A DNA stretch of 8,314 nucleotides from positions 1 to 8,314 of the forward strand of contig JAPPKR010000224.1 of NCBI GenBank assembly GCA_028819835.1, read 5' to 3'. Below the pieces are notes generated by a model that was not told the origin of the DNA, did no database searches, and worked only from the letters and a program-made list of their open reading frames with translations. Of the stretch, positions 1 through 5,965 are shown piece by piece; the first letter of the stretch is position 1, and each line of letters starts with the position of its first letter. Made by a program: the position numbers and the translations under genes. This DNA comes from a bacterium (GTDB lineage Bacteria; Actinomycetota; Acidimicrobiia; UBA5794; ZC4RG35).

Positions 1-277
1 TCCCGGTGATGAGATTCCCGCCCAGGGTCTTTCCGGTTCCCCAGCAAGCCAGGGTGGAGAGTTCCATGAACGGGGAGTCCCGATCCACCAGCAACTCGAT
101 CCGCTGGCGGGCAAGGAGTTTTCCTCTGGCCAGATGGCGCCTCACGTATTTGGGTCCACCCCCTTCCCGGGCCTGGGCCATCAACTCCTCGAACCCGGCG
201 AGCGTGGCGACCATGGACTCCCGGTTGGCCCGGAACTCCGGAGATGACCTGTCGATCTTGGTGGGGAGGACGGGCAT
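1..277 (-). CDS. Acyl-CoA carboxylase beta (carboxyltransferase) subunit, N-terminal part, cut by window edge
   Basis: Only the first 92 codons are present; the gene runs off the left end. The protein starts MPVLPTKIDRSSPEF and continues with an EGGGPKYVRRHLARGKLL stretch (about residues 38-55), then a DRDSPFMELSTLACWGTGK stretch (about 65-83). This order is typical of the N-terminus of methylcrotonoyl-CoA carboxylase-type and related carboxyltransferase beta subunits, which move the carboxyl group from carboxybiotin to an acyl-CoA in the cytoplasm (established family knowledge). The specific acyl-CoA cannot be told from this fragment. The LPTKxDRSSPEF opening leans toward the methylcrotonoyl/geranoyl-CoA type, hence leucine or isoprenoid breakdown, but this is inference. 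The ATG at 275-277 fits the usual family start; no good Shine-Dalgarno sequence lies before it. It is divergent from the crotonase gene at 325, with 47 nt between. Confidence 0.85.
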   Translation of the reverse strand, partial: MPVLPTKIDRSSPEFRANRESMVATLAGFEELMAQAREGGGPKYVRRHLARGKLLARQRIELLVDRDSPFMELSTLACWGTGKTLGGNLITG

Positions 278-324
278 AGACGCTTGGAAGGCTACCGTCC
301 GTCATTGCCGTATTCTTTGCGGGT
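278..324. promoter_or_regulatory. Divergent intergenic promoter region (carboxylase / crotonase)
   Basis: These 47 nt separate two divergent start codons and must hold or overlap both promoters. For the plus-strand gene, TATTCT at 311-316 is a fair -10 box ending 8 nt before the GTG at 325, which would give a leaderless or nearly leaderless mRNA. On the minus strand a TAGCCT box ends 11 nt before the ATG at 277. I see no convincing -35 for either. The boxes are inferred from sequence only. Confidence 0.4.
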
Positions 325-1134
325 GTGAGCTACAGACACATCCAGACCGAGACCGAGGGCCACATCGGGTGGCTGTGGCTCAACCGTCCTGACAAGTTGA
401 ACGCCTTCTCTCCCGACCTGTGGGAGGACCTGCCCCGGGCGGCCGACGAGTTGGGCGACAACCCCGAGGTGAGGGTGATAGTGGTGGCGGGCCGGGGTCG
501 GGCCTTCACAGTCGGAATCGACTTGAACATGCTCGGTGACCTGGCGCCCCGCGGGGAGTCGCCGACGGTGGCCAGGAGAGCGCTGTATCGCCGTCTCAAG
601 GAACTCCAGCAGACCTTCAGTGCTCTGGAGCGCTCCCCCGTTCCCGTGATCGCCGCGGTTCACGGGTGGTGTATCGGGGCGGGAATGGACCTCGTCACCG
701 CCTGCGACATCCGGCTTGCCACTTCCGACGCGGTGTTCTCGGTACGGGAGACCCGCATGGCGATGGTGGCCGACATGGGTACCCTGGAGCGGCTTCCCAA
801 AGTGGTGTCGGCAGGCCATGTGGCGGAACTGGTCTACACCGGAAAAGACATAGACGCGACCCGGGCGGAGCAGATGGGGCTGGTAAACGAGGTCTACCCG
901 GACCCCGAGGCGCTGATGGACGGCGCCCGGGCCTGGGCGAGCCAGATCGCATCCAACTCTCCCCTGGCGACCCAGGGCGCCAAAGCGGTGCTCTCGGCCG
1001 AGGAGGGCCGGTCGGTGACCGAAGCCCTGGACTATGTGGCCCTGTGGAACACCGCCTTTCTGGAGTCGAATGACCTGGCCGAAGCAATGGCCGCTTTCAT
1101 GGAGCGGCGGCCTCCCCGGTTCACCGGAGATTGA
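325..1134 (+). CDS. Crotonase-family protein, dienoyl-CoA isomerase type (enoyl-CoA hydratase/isomerase)
   Basis: The 269-residue cytoplasmic enzyme has the complete crotonase fold. WLWLNRPDKLNAFS lies near residues 16-29, the first oxyanion-hole segment AFTVGIDL at 60-67, and the second oxyanion-hole segment VIAAVHGWCIGAGMDL at 108-123. Three acidic residues, D122, E142 and D150, have the same spacing (20 and 8) as D176/E196/D204 of rat delta3,5-delta2,4-dienoyl-CoA isomerase. The local sequence VADMGTLERLPK also matches that group. This favours shifting of double bases in dienoyl-CoA over simple hydration, although automatic annotation would probably read enoyl-CoA hydratase. The GTG at 325 is chosen because MSYRHI begins the family N-terminus and TATTCT lies just upstream; no Shine-Dalgarno sequence is seen. 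Its divergent carboxylase neighbour suggests acyl-CoA catabolism. The stop codon abuts the stop of the convergent exonuclease gene. Confidence 0.9.
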   Translation: MSYRHIQTETEGHIGWLWLNRPDKLNAFSPDLWEDLPRAADELGDNPEVRVIVVAGRGRAFTVGIDLNMLGDLAPRGESPTVARRALYRRLKELQQTFSALERSPVPVIAAVHGWCIGAGMDLVTACDIRLATSDAVFSVRETRMAMVADMGTLERLPKVVSAGHVAELVYTGKDIDATRAEQMGLVNEVYPDPEALMDGARAWASQIASNSPLATQGAKAVLSAEEGRSVTEALDYVALWNTAFLESNDLAEAMAAFMERRPPRFTGD

Positions 1135-2010
1135 TCAACCCGAGTCAGGGGCCCAATGGTGCACCCTAGGGGGATTGCGGAACCCGAGTTCCTCAGAAAG
1201 CGCCTGGTACTCCACCCGATTGACGCCGCCCCAGCGGATCTCCTCCAAGGTCGGGGAGATGGGGGCGTCCCGCCGGAGGGTGGTCAACTCCCTGAACAGC
1301 AGGACGTCGTCCTGTCGCTCGCCCAGGTTCTTGGCCAAGCGGGCCGCCCCTCTCACCGTCACCTCCCAGTCCCGGGGATCGGGGGGGATGTACTCCAGGT
1401 GTTGGTAGTGTCCCAGCACCGTCGCCGACGACTTGGCCCCCCAACCGGGGATGCCGGGAATGCCGTCTGCCGAGTCTCCCACCAGCGCCAGGTAGTCGGG
1501 GATCGATTCCGGCGCCACCCCGAATTTGGCTCTCACTCCGTCGGCGTCGAGCATCTGGCCCTTGCGACGATCGAAGGTCACCACCCGCTGACCCGAGACG
1601 CACTGGGTCAGGTCCTTGTCCGGGCTCACCAGTATCACCCTCTCCGCCTCCGGCGAGAAGCGATGGGCGCCGCTGGCCATTGCGTCGTCGGCTTCGAATT
1701 CGGTCATTCCCCACACCGTGACTCCCAGGGCCCGGAAGGCCCGCTCCGCCAGGCCGAACTGGCCCATGAGGTCCTCGGGTACGCCCTCCCCGGTCTTGTA
1801 GCCGTGGTACATGTCGTTGCGAAAACTCTCGATCACGGTGTCGGTGGCCGCGGCGATGTGGGTCAGGTCGGGGTCCCGCAGGAGCGAGAGGGTGGTGTTC
1901 AGCAGTCCGTAAACGGCCCCGACCTCGCGACCATCCGGCGAGGCACGGGAAGGAAACCCGAAGTAAGCGCGGAACAGTTCGTATGTACCATCCAGCAGAT
2001 GCACGAACAT
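1135..2010 (-). CDS. Stand-alone 5'-3' exonuclease / flap endonuclease (FEN, H3TH domain)
   Basis: The 291-residue protein corresponds to the 5' nuclease domain of DNA polymerase I, without a polymerase part. It likely trims flaps and RNA primers in replication and repair. Metal-binding acids are in place: D7 in LLDGTY, D57 in ATDTVIESFR, E106/D108/D109 in EFEADDA, D131/D133 in SPDKDL, and D179/D182 in LVGDSADGIPGIPGWG, which also starts the helix-3-turn-helix DNA-binding part (about 170-200). The set looks catalytically intact. An in-frame ATG 12 codons upstream (2044-2046) is possible. I prefer the ATG at 2008-2010 because MFVHLLDGTYELFRAYFG is the family's N-terminus and a TAGCAT box ends 7 nt before it. 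No Shine-Dalgarno sequence is present. A separate polA cannot be judged from this window. Confidence 0.9.
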   Translation of the reverse strand: MFVHLLDGTYELFRAYFGFPSRASPDGREVGAVYGLLNTTLSLLRDPDLTHIAAATDTVIESFRNDMYHGYKTGEGVPEDLMGQFGLAERAFRALGVTVWGMTEFEADDAMASGAHRFSPEAERVILVSPDKDLTQCVSGQRVVTFDRRKGQMLDADGVRAKFGVAPESIPDYLALVGDSADGIPGIPGWGAKSSATVLGHYQHLEYIPPDPRDWEVTVRGAARLAKNLGERQDDVLLFRELTTLRRDAPISPTLEEIRWGGVNRVEYQALSEELGFRNPPRVHHWAPDSG

Positions 2011-2023
2011 TCTGATGATGCTA
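1986..2023. promoter_or_regulatory. Overlapping divergent start region with paired -10-like boxes
   Basis: On the minus strand TAGCAT (2018-2023) ends 7 nt before the exonuclease ATG at 2010. On the plus strand TACCAT (1986-1991) ends 7 nt before an ATG at 1999. Neither start has a Shine-Dalgarno sequence. The symmetric geometry suggests two leaderless promoters, each lying in the other gene's 5' end. The TANNNT pattern is common by chance, so this is suggestive only. Confidence 0.35.
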
Positions 2024-2556
2024 TGAAGGATCCTGGAAGTGGTCAAGCCGACGCTGAAGGAAGCGAGGAGGCTGCGCCGGTTGAGGGATCGGGCGCGGAG
2101 AGTTCCGACACCGGAGATGACGCGTTCGAGGGAGAGAACGGACCCGGCTGGAGGGAGGCGGGCGAGGAACTGAACGACCTCAGGGACACTTTTCGTTCCA
2201 GCTACCAGGAGGGCGCCGCGGAGGGCCCGTCCAGGGAGGATGTGATAAGCGCCTTCCGCACCTTGGGAGAGGCAATTACGAACATCGCTTCAGGCGCCGG
2301 GAACACCCTCAAGGATCCCCAGGTGAAGCAGCAGGTCAAGAAGACCACGTCCTCAGCCGTCTCGGCGATCAGCGGGATTCTCCTGGAATGGAGCGCTGAT
2401 TTGCGGAGCCGCCTGCGGGAGAAGGAAGAGAAAGAGGAGCAGGAAGCCGGGGATCCCGCCGATGCTGAATCCGGCTCCTCCGACGCAGCCGATGCCGACG
2501 CCGAAGGCTCCGATGGCGAGGTCGGCGGTCCCGACCCCACCACTGCCGGAGCCTGA
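1999..2556 (+). CDS. Small acidic protein of unknown function (actinobacterial type)
   Basis: I do not recognise a function. With the ATG at 1999 the product is 185 residues; an in-frame ATG at 2023 would give 177. The first ~55 residues are acidic, low-complexity and probably disordered (Glu, Asp, Ser, Gly). A central part, from GWREAGEELNDLRDTF to LRSRLREKEEKEE, is predicted by eye to be helical, with amphipathic segments around AFRTLGEAITNIASGAGNTL and SSAVSAISGILLEW. The C-terminal ~40 residues are again Asp/Ala/Ser/Gly-rich. No signal peptide or clear membrane segment is seen. The layout, a helical core with a WRE/LRDTF-type opening and a DPQVKQQVK-type middle, recalls small uncharacterised actinobacterial proteins, from memory only. 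The sulfurtransferase follows after 18 nt, suggesting one transcript. The 1999 start is favoured by the TACCAT box before it. In-frame codons further upstream are antisense to the exonuclease gene and are not counted. Confidence 0.7.
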   Translation: MHEHSDDAMKDPGSGQADAEGSEEAAPVEGSGAESSDTGDDAFEGENGPGWREAGEELNDLRDTFRSSYQEGAAEGPSREDVISAFRTLGEAITNIASGAGNTLKDPQVKQQVKKTTSSAVSAISGILLEWSADLRSRLREKEEKEEQEAGDPADAESGSSDAADADAEGSDGEVGGPDPTTAGA

Positions 2557-2574
2557 GCCGGTAGGGAACATCCG

Positions 2575-3420
2575 ATGGCCCTGATGGCGGCCGAGGTCCT
2601 AGCCGGGCGGCTTTCAGACCCGCGGACGGTGATCGGTGATGTGCGGTGGTACCTCGCTGATCCCGACCAGGGCCGGGTGGAGTATTACCGCGGGCACCTG
2701 CCGGGTGCGCGGTTCGTGGATCTGGACACCGACCTGAGCGGAACGGAGGGTCCGGGTCGTCACCCCTTGCCTTCGGTGGACGCGTTCACTCGTGCCCTGG
2801 GGAGAATGGGCATCAGCCCCGATCACACGGTGGTGGCTTATGATGCTTCCGGAGGGGCGATAGCCGCCCGCCTGTGGTGGATGCTGGACTCGATAGGGCA
2901 CCGGTCGGCGTTCGTGCTCGATGGGGGGTTCCAGGCATGGGTGGAAGCGGGCCTGCCCCTTACCACCGCCGTTCCTCGGACTTCGCCGGTCGACTACCCC
3001 AAGTCGCAGGAGTGGAGGGGAGTGTTGAACGGGGACCAGGTGCGTTCGTTCCTGGGTCGCCGTCCAATCTTGGATGCCCGCTCCGAGGACCGCTACCGGG
3101 GCGAGAACGAGGTGGTGGATCCCCGGGCCGGCCACATTCCAACCGCCCGCGCCGCCTTTTTCGGGAAGAACCTGACTCCGGAGGGCAGGTTCCTTCCTCC
3201 TGAGTCGCTGCGACTCCGTTACCGGTCTCTGGGGGTAGGGGAGTCTGACGCCGCTGTCGCATATTGCGGAAGCGGCGTTACTGCATGCCACAACCTCTTG
3301 GCGCTGCGTCTCGCCGGGTATTCCGGGCACCTGTATGAGGGGTCCTGGAGCGACTGGTCCAGCCGTTCCGATCCCCTGGTGGCCACCGGACCGTATCCGG
3401 GAGACGCCCCCGCTGACTGA
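2575..3420 (+). CDS. Sulfurtransferase, 3-mercaptopyruvate/thiosulfate type (two rhodanese domains)
   Basis: The 281-residue cytoplasmic protein has two rhodanese-like domains, about residues 8-130 (inactive) and 150-275 (catalytic). The active-site loop is CGSGVTA with Cys231 (codon 3265-3267). CGSGVT is the loop of 3-mercaptopyruvate sulfurtransferases such as E. coli SseA, whereas classic rhodaneses have CRKGVT, so mercaptopyruvate is the likelier sulfur donor. Other family marks are the WYLADP segment near 25, YRGHLPGARFVDLD (38-51), LDGGFQAWVEAGLP (115-128), and DARSEDRYRGE (167-177) followed by GHIPTARA. The length is normal. A Shine-Dalgarno-like AGGGA at 2563-2567 lies about 8 nt before the ATG at 2575; a second in-frame ATG at 2584 is possible. 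It sits 18 nt behind the small acidic gene and 85 nt before the molybdoenzyme. The link to sulfur handling there is inference. Confidence 0.93.
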   Translation: MALMAAEVLAGRLSDPRTVIGDVRWYLADPDQGRVEYYRGHLPGARFVDLDTDLSGTEGPGRHPLPSVDAFTRALGRMGISPDHTVVAYDASGGAIAARLWWMLDSIGHRSAFVLDGGFQAWVEAGLPLTTAVPRTSPVDYPKSQEWRGVLNGDQVRSFLGRRPILDARSEDRYRGENEVVDPRAGHIPTARAAFFGKNLTPEGRFLPPESLRLRYRSLGVGESDAAVAYCGSGVTACHNLLALRLAGYSGHLYEGSWSDWSSRSDPLVATGPYPGDAPAD

Positions 3421-3505
3421 GGCCGAATCGGCCTGCCCTGACGCCGACCAGTCTTCCCGATTCCCGGCGTAGATAGCTCGCCGTCCAAAGTAATCTTGGG
3501 GGATC
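3421..3505 (+). promoter_or_regulatory. Intergenic region with weak hairpin and candidate promoter for the molybdoenzyme
   Basis: Directly after the sulfurtransferase stop, GGCCGAATCGGCC (3421-3433) can form a 5-bp GC stem with a 3-nt loop. It has no T-tract, so it is a poor terminator. TAATCT at 3491-3496 is a good -10 match ending 9 nt before the ATG at 3506, but I see no -35. GGGGG at 3498-3502 is only 3 nt from the ATG and is a poor ribosome site. A separate, nearly leaderless promoter for the molybdoenzyme is therefore possible. Confidence 0.35.
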
Positions 3506-5245
3506 ATGCGTTCTTTTATCTCTCGTTCTCACCATAGGACCGCCGGTGCGGTGGCGGCGGCGCTGGCTCTGGCGGTCGGCGAGTTGATCGCCGGGGTCTC
3601 TCCGGCTTCCGTCTCCCTCACCGAAGCGGTAGGCGGTCTGGCGATCGACTATGTCCCCCCACCGGTCAAGGACTTCGCCATAGCGGTGTTCGGGATCTAC
3701 GACAAGCTGGCCCTGATCATCGGAATGGTGGTAGTGACGGTGGTGCTGGGGGCTTTGGTAGGAAAGAGGGCGGCTCGGCGTTGGTCGGTGGCCGTGTGGG
3801 TGTTCGGCCTCTTCGGCCTGTTGGGCGCTTTCTCCTTGCAACGGGAGCCTGACATTGGTTGGCCTTCGTCGATCATCTACGCGGCTGTGGCCGCGGCGGT
3901 GGCGCTCGTCGCACTCAGAGTCCTCTACCGATGGCTCCCGGCGGCGGCAACCGAGAGTGGCGATGCCTCCCCCGTCGAGGCGGCTATGGAAGGAGACGAG
4001 CACGCTGACGACGAAGCCGACCCGAGCGAATCGGCTCCGGAGTCGGAGCCCGAGATCTCTCGGCGGAAGTTCCTGGTGGGAGTGGGGGCGGTATTCGGGC
4101 TGGCGGTGGCGGCGGCCGCCGGCGGTCGCCTGCTTCTGGAGCGCACCAAGCAGGCCCTGGCCGGCCGGGAAGATGTCGTGCTTCCCCAGGCCACGACGAC
4201 GACCACCACGAGCCCGACCACAACCGCGGCCAGCCCGTCGACCACCGAGGCGGGCGCCGGCGCGGTCGAGGCGACCACCACCACCACCGAGGCGACCACC
4301 ACCACTGCGCCGGCGGTGGAGGGAGCGGGACCGCTTCCTGCCGGACACTCTCTGGATGTGGATGGGATCAGCCCGATCATCACCCCCAACGAGCATTTCT
4401 ACCTGATCGACACCGCCCTCAGCCCGCCTCAGGTGAACCTGGAGGAGTGGACACTCAAGGTGACCGGCTTGGTGGAGAATCCCTACGAGATCAACTTCGA
4501 TGAGTTGTTGACCCGACCGCTGGTGGAGCGATACGTGACGCTTTCCTGCGTCTCCAACCAGGTGGGAGGCTCATTGGTCGGTCACGCCAAGTGGCTGGGT
4601 GTACCGCTCAGCCTGATCCTGGACGAGGCCGGGCTCCTTCCCCAGGCGGAGCAGATCGTCGGGCGCTCGGTGGACGGTTTCACGGTCGGTTTCCCCTCAA
4701 GCATTCCCTACGACGGCCGGGACGCCCTGGTGGCGGTGGGAATGAACGACGAGCCCCTTCCCATCGAGCACGGGTTTCCCGTCCGGTTGGTGGTGGCCGG
4801 GCTGTACGGTTACGTGTCCGCCACCAAGTGGCTTTCCGAGTTGGAGTTGACCACCTGGGACGGGTTTGACGCCTACTGGGTGCCGAGAGGGTGGGCCAAG
4901 GAGGCGCCTGTCAAGACTCAGTCGCGGATCGACACTCCCCTGGAAGGGCGCATCGCGGCCCGCGCCAGGGCCATCGCCGGCGTGGCGTGGGCCCCTCACC
5001 GGGGGGTTGACCGAGTTGAGGTGCGGATCGACGAGGGAGAGTGGATCGAGGCGGAGTTGTCCAGCGAGATCTCCGACAACTCGTGGCGGCAGTGGAAGGT
5101 TGACTGGGATCCCGAGCCGGGCCGGTACAGGCTCCAGGTGCGGGCCACGGACGGCGACGGGATCACCCAGACCGAGTTGCGGGTTCCCCCCGCCCCCGAC
5201 GGAGCGACCGGCTGGCACACCATCCACGTGACCGTGGTCGCCTGA
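3506..5245 (+). CDS. Membrane-anchored sulfite-oxidase-family molybdopterin oxidoreductase with internal Tat motif
   Basis: The 579-residue protein has three parts. Residues 1-145 carry about four hydrophobic segments (near 12-31, 66-86, 93-110 and 121-141). An acidic cytoplasmic loop (150-184) follows, then a twin-arginine motif SRRKFLVGVG (185-194) leading into a fifth hydrophobic segment to about 207. After a Thr/Ala/Pro linker (230-270) comes the oxidoreductase domain of the sulfite oxidase family (about 285-465), with the molybdenum-ligating cysteine Cys348 in TLSCVSNQVGGS. Conserved HGFPVRLVVAGLYGYVSATKW follows at 422-442. An immunoglobulin-like Mo-co dimerisation domain (about 470-579) ends the protein. 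The enzyme domain is thus expected outside the cytoplasmic membrane. Actinobacteria have such proteins, with early segments inserted by Sec and the last by Tat (known for Rieske proteins and a Streptomyces molybdoprotein). Substrate and electron acceptor are unknown; no heme or cytochrome partner gene is in view. Confidence 0.9.
   Translation: MRSFISRSHHRTAGAVAAALALAVGELIAGVSPASVSLTEAVGGLAIDYVPPPVKDFAIAVFGIYDKLALIIGMVVVTVVLGALVGKRAARRWSVAVWVFGLFGLLGAFSLQREPDIGWPSSIIYAAVAAAVALVALRVLYRWLPAAATESGDASPVEAAMEGDEHADDEADPSESAPESEPEISRRKFLVGVGAVFGLAVAAAAGGRLLLERTKQALAGREDVVLPQATTTTTTSPTTTAASPSTTEAGAGAVEATTTTTEATTTTAPAVEGAGPLPAGHSLDVDGISPIITPNEHFYLIDTALSPPQVNLEEWTLKVTGLVENPYEINFDELLTRPLVERYVTLSCVSNQVGGSLVGHAKWLGVPLSLILDEAGLLPQAEQIVGRSVDGFTVGFPSSIPYDGRDALVAVGMNDEPLPIEHGFPVRLVVAGLYGYVSATKWLSELELTTWDGFDAYWVPRGWAKEAPVKTQSRIDTPLEGRIAARARAIAGVAWAPHRGVDRVEVRIDEGEWIEAELSSEISDNSWRQWKVDWDPEPGRYRLQVRATDGDGITQTELRVPPAPDGATGWHTIHVTVVA
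4193..4306 (+). repeat. Threonine-codon (ACC/ACG) low-complexity tract in the molybdoenzyme
   Basis: Codons 230-267 encode Thr runs of 6, 3, 2, 5 and 4, separated by Ser, Pro, Ala, Glu and Gly, mostly with ACC and ACG codons. The tract lies between the fifth membrane segment and the catalytic domain, so it is probably an extended extracytoplasmic linker, possibly O-glycosylated. It is repetitive enough to vary in length by slippage in multiples of three, which would keep the reading frame. Confidence 0.8.
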
Positions 5246-5284
5246 GGCGGTTCGGTCGAGTCAGAACCCGGGCAACCAATCCGG

Positions 5285-5905
5285 ATGGATCCCGGCTCAG
5301 TGACGTTGGGCCCCGATGGGGCTTGGCGCTGCTGGTGGGGGTCTAAGCCTGCGGAGTACCGCCGGTATCACGATCGGGAGTGGGGTTTTGGAGTCACCAG
5401 TGATGAGCGGCTGTTCGAGAAGATCTGTCTGGAGGGGTTTCAAGCGGGACTGTCGTGGCTGACCGTGCTCCGCAAGCGGGAGAACTTCAGGGACGCCTTC
5501 TCGCGTTTCGATCCCGAGCGGGTGGTCGAGTTCGGGGAGGGGGATGTGGAACGGCTGATGGGAAATGCCGGGATCATCCGCCATCAGGGGAAGATCCGCT
5601 CGGTGATCAACAATGCGGCCCGGGCCTTGGAGGTGGTGGCTTCCCATGGGTCGCTCTCAGCGTTCTTCTGGGAGTGGGCGAAGTTCGAGTCGGCGCCCCT
5701 TCGTGCTGCGCCCCCTGCTCTAACCGGGGAGTCAACAGCCTTGGCCAAGGAACTTCGCACTCGCGGGTGGACGTTTGTCGGTCCCACCACCTGCTACGCA
5801 TTCATGCAGGCCATGGGTCTGGTCAACGATCATCTTGAGGACTGCTGGGTGCGGGAAGAGGCGGAGGAGTCCCGCCGCCGGGCCGCCGGAGAGGTCCTGA
5901 AGTAG
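5285..5905 (+). CDS. tag: DNA-3-methyladenine glycosylase I
   Basis: The 206-residue base-excision repair enzyme removes 3-methyladenine from alkylated DNA. Nearly every family signature is present: RCWWG (15-19), YHDREWG (28-34), LEGFQAGLSWLTVLRKRENF (49-68), MGNAGIIRHQGKI (92-104), and GPTTCYAFMQAMGLVNDHL (166-184). The zinc ligands Cys16, His29, His183 and Cys187 match E. coli Tag Cys4, His17, His175 and Cys179 in spacing. Glu50, Trp58 and Tyr28 match the base-binding Glu38, Trp46 and Tyr16. It looks fully functional. The ATG at 5285 lacks a clear Shine-Dalgarno sequence; GTG at 5300 is an alternative that would also keep all motifs. It lies 39 nt after the molybdoenzyme, with no visible terminator between, so read-through is likely although the functions are unrelated. 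It converges on the cyclodeaminase-family gene. Confidence 0.96.
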   Translation: MDPGSVTLGPDGAWRCWWGSKPAEYRRYHDREWGFGVTSDERLFEKICLEGFQAGLSWLTVLRKRENFRDAFSRFDPERVVEFGEGDVERLMGNAGIIRHQGKIRSVINNAARALEVVASHGSLSAFFWEWAKFESAPLRAAPPALTGESTALAKELRTRGWTFVGPTTCYAFMQAMGLVNDHLEDCWVREEAEESRRRAAGEVLK

Positions 5906-5937
5906 CGGGGAAGCCGAGGGCACGGGGAGCGCTGCAT

Positions 5938-5950
5938 GGAGGCGCCCTCC
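5938..5950. terminator. Weak hairpin between convergent genes
   Basis: GGAGGCGCCCTCC can fold into a 5-bp stem with a 3-nt loop in the 60-nt gap between the glycosylase and the cyclodeaminase-family gene. There is no T-tract on either strand, so it is at best a marginal bidirectional terminator. Nothing else stands out in this gap. Confidence 0.2.
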
Positions 5951-5965
5951 TCCCGACCTAGCAAC

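Noticed and set aside
6..392. Plus-strand 128-codon open frame at the left edge
   Set aside because: It is antisense to the recognisable carboxylase N-terminus and overlaps the crotonase start.
1156..1998. Long plus-strand open frame continuing into the small acidic gene (466 codons in total)
   Set aside because: It is antisense to the intact exonuclease gene, has no family features, and is an expected effect of high-GC codon bias. Only the part from 1999 or 2023 is accepted.
2011..2046. Twelve-codon N-terminal extension of the exonuclease
   Set aside because: The family starts at the MFVHLLDGTY segment, and the -10-like TAGCAT favours the inner ATG.
3421..3433. GGCCGAATCGGCC as a rho-independent terminator
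   Set aside because: The stem is only 5 bp and no T-tract follows, so I list it only as a weak hairpin.
3278..4396. Minus-strand 372-codon open frame opposite the molybdoenzyme and the end of the sulfurtransferase
   Set aside because: Its translation is Arg/Gly-rich low complexity, spans two real genes antisense, and shows no domain.
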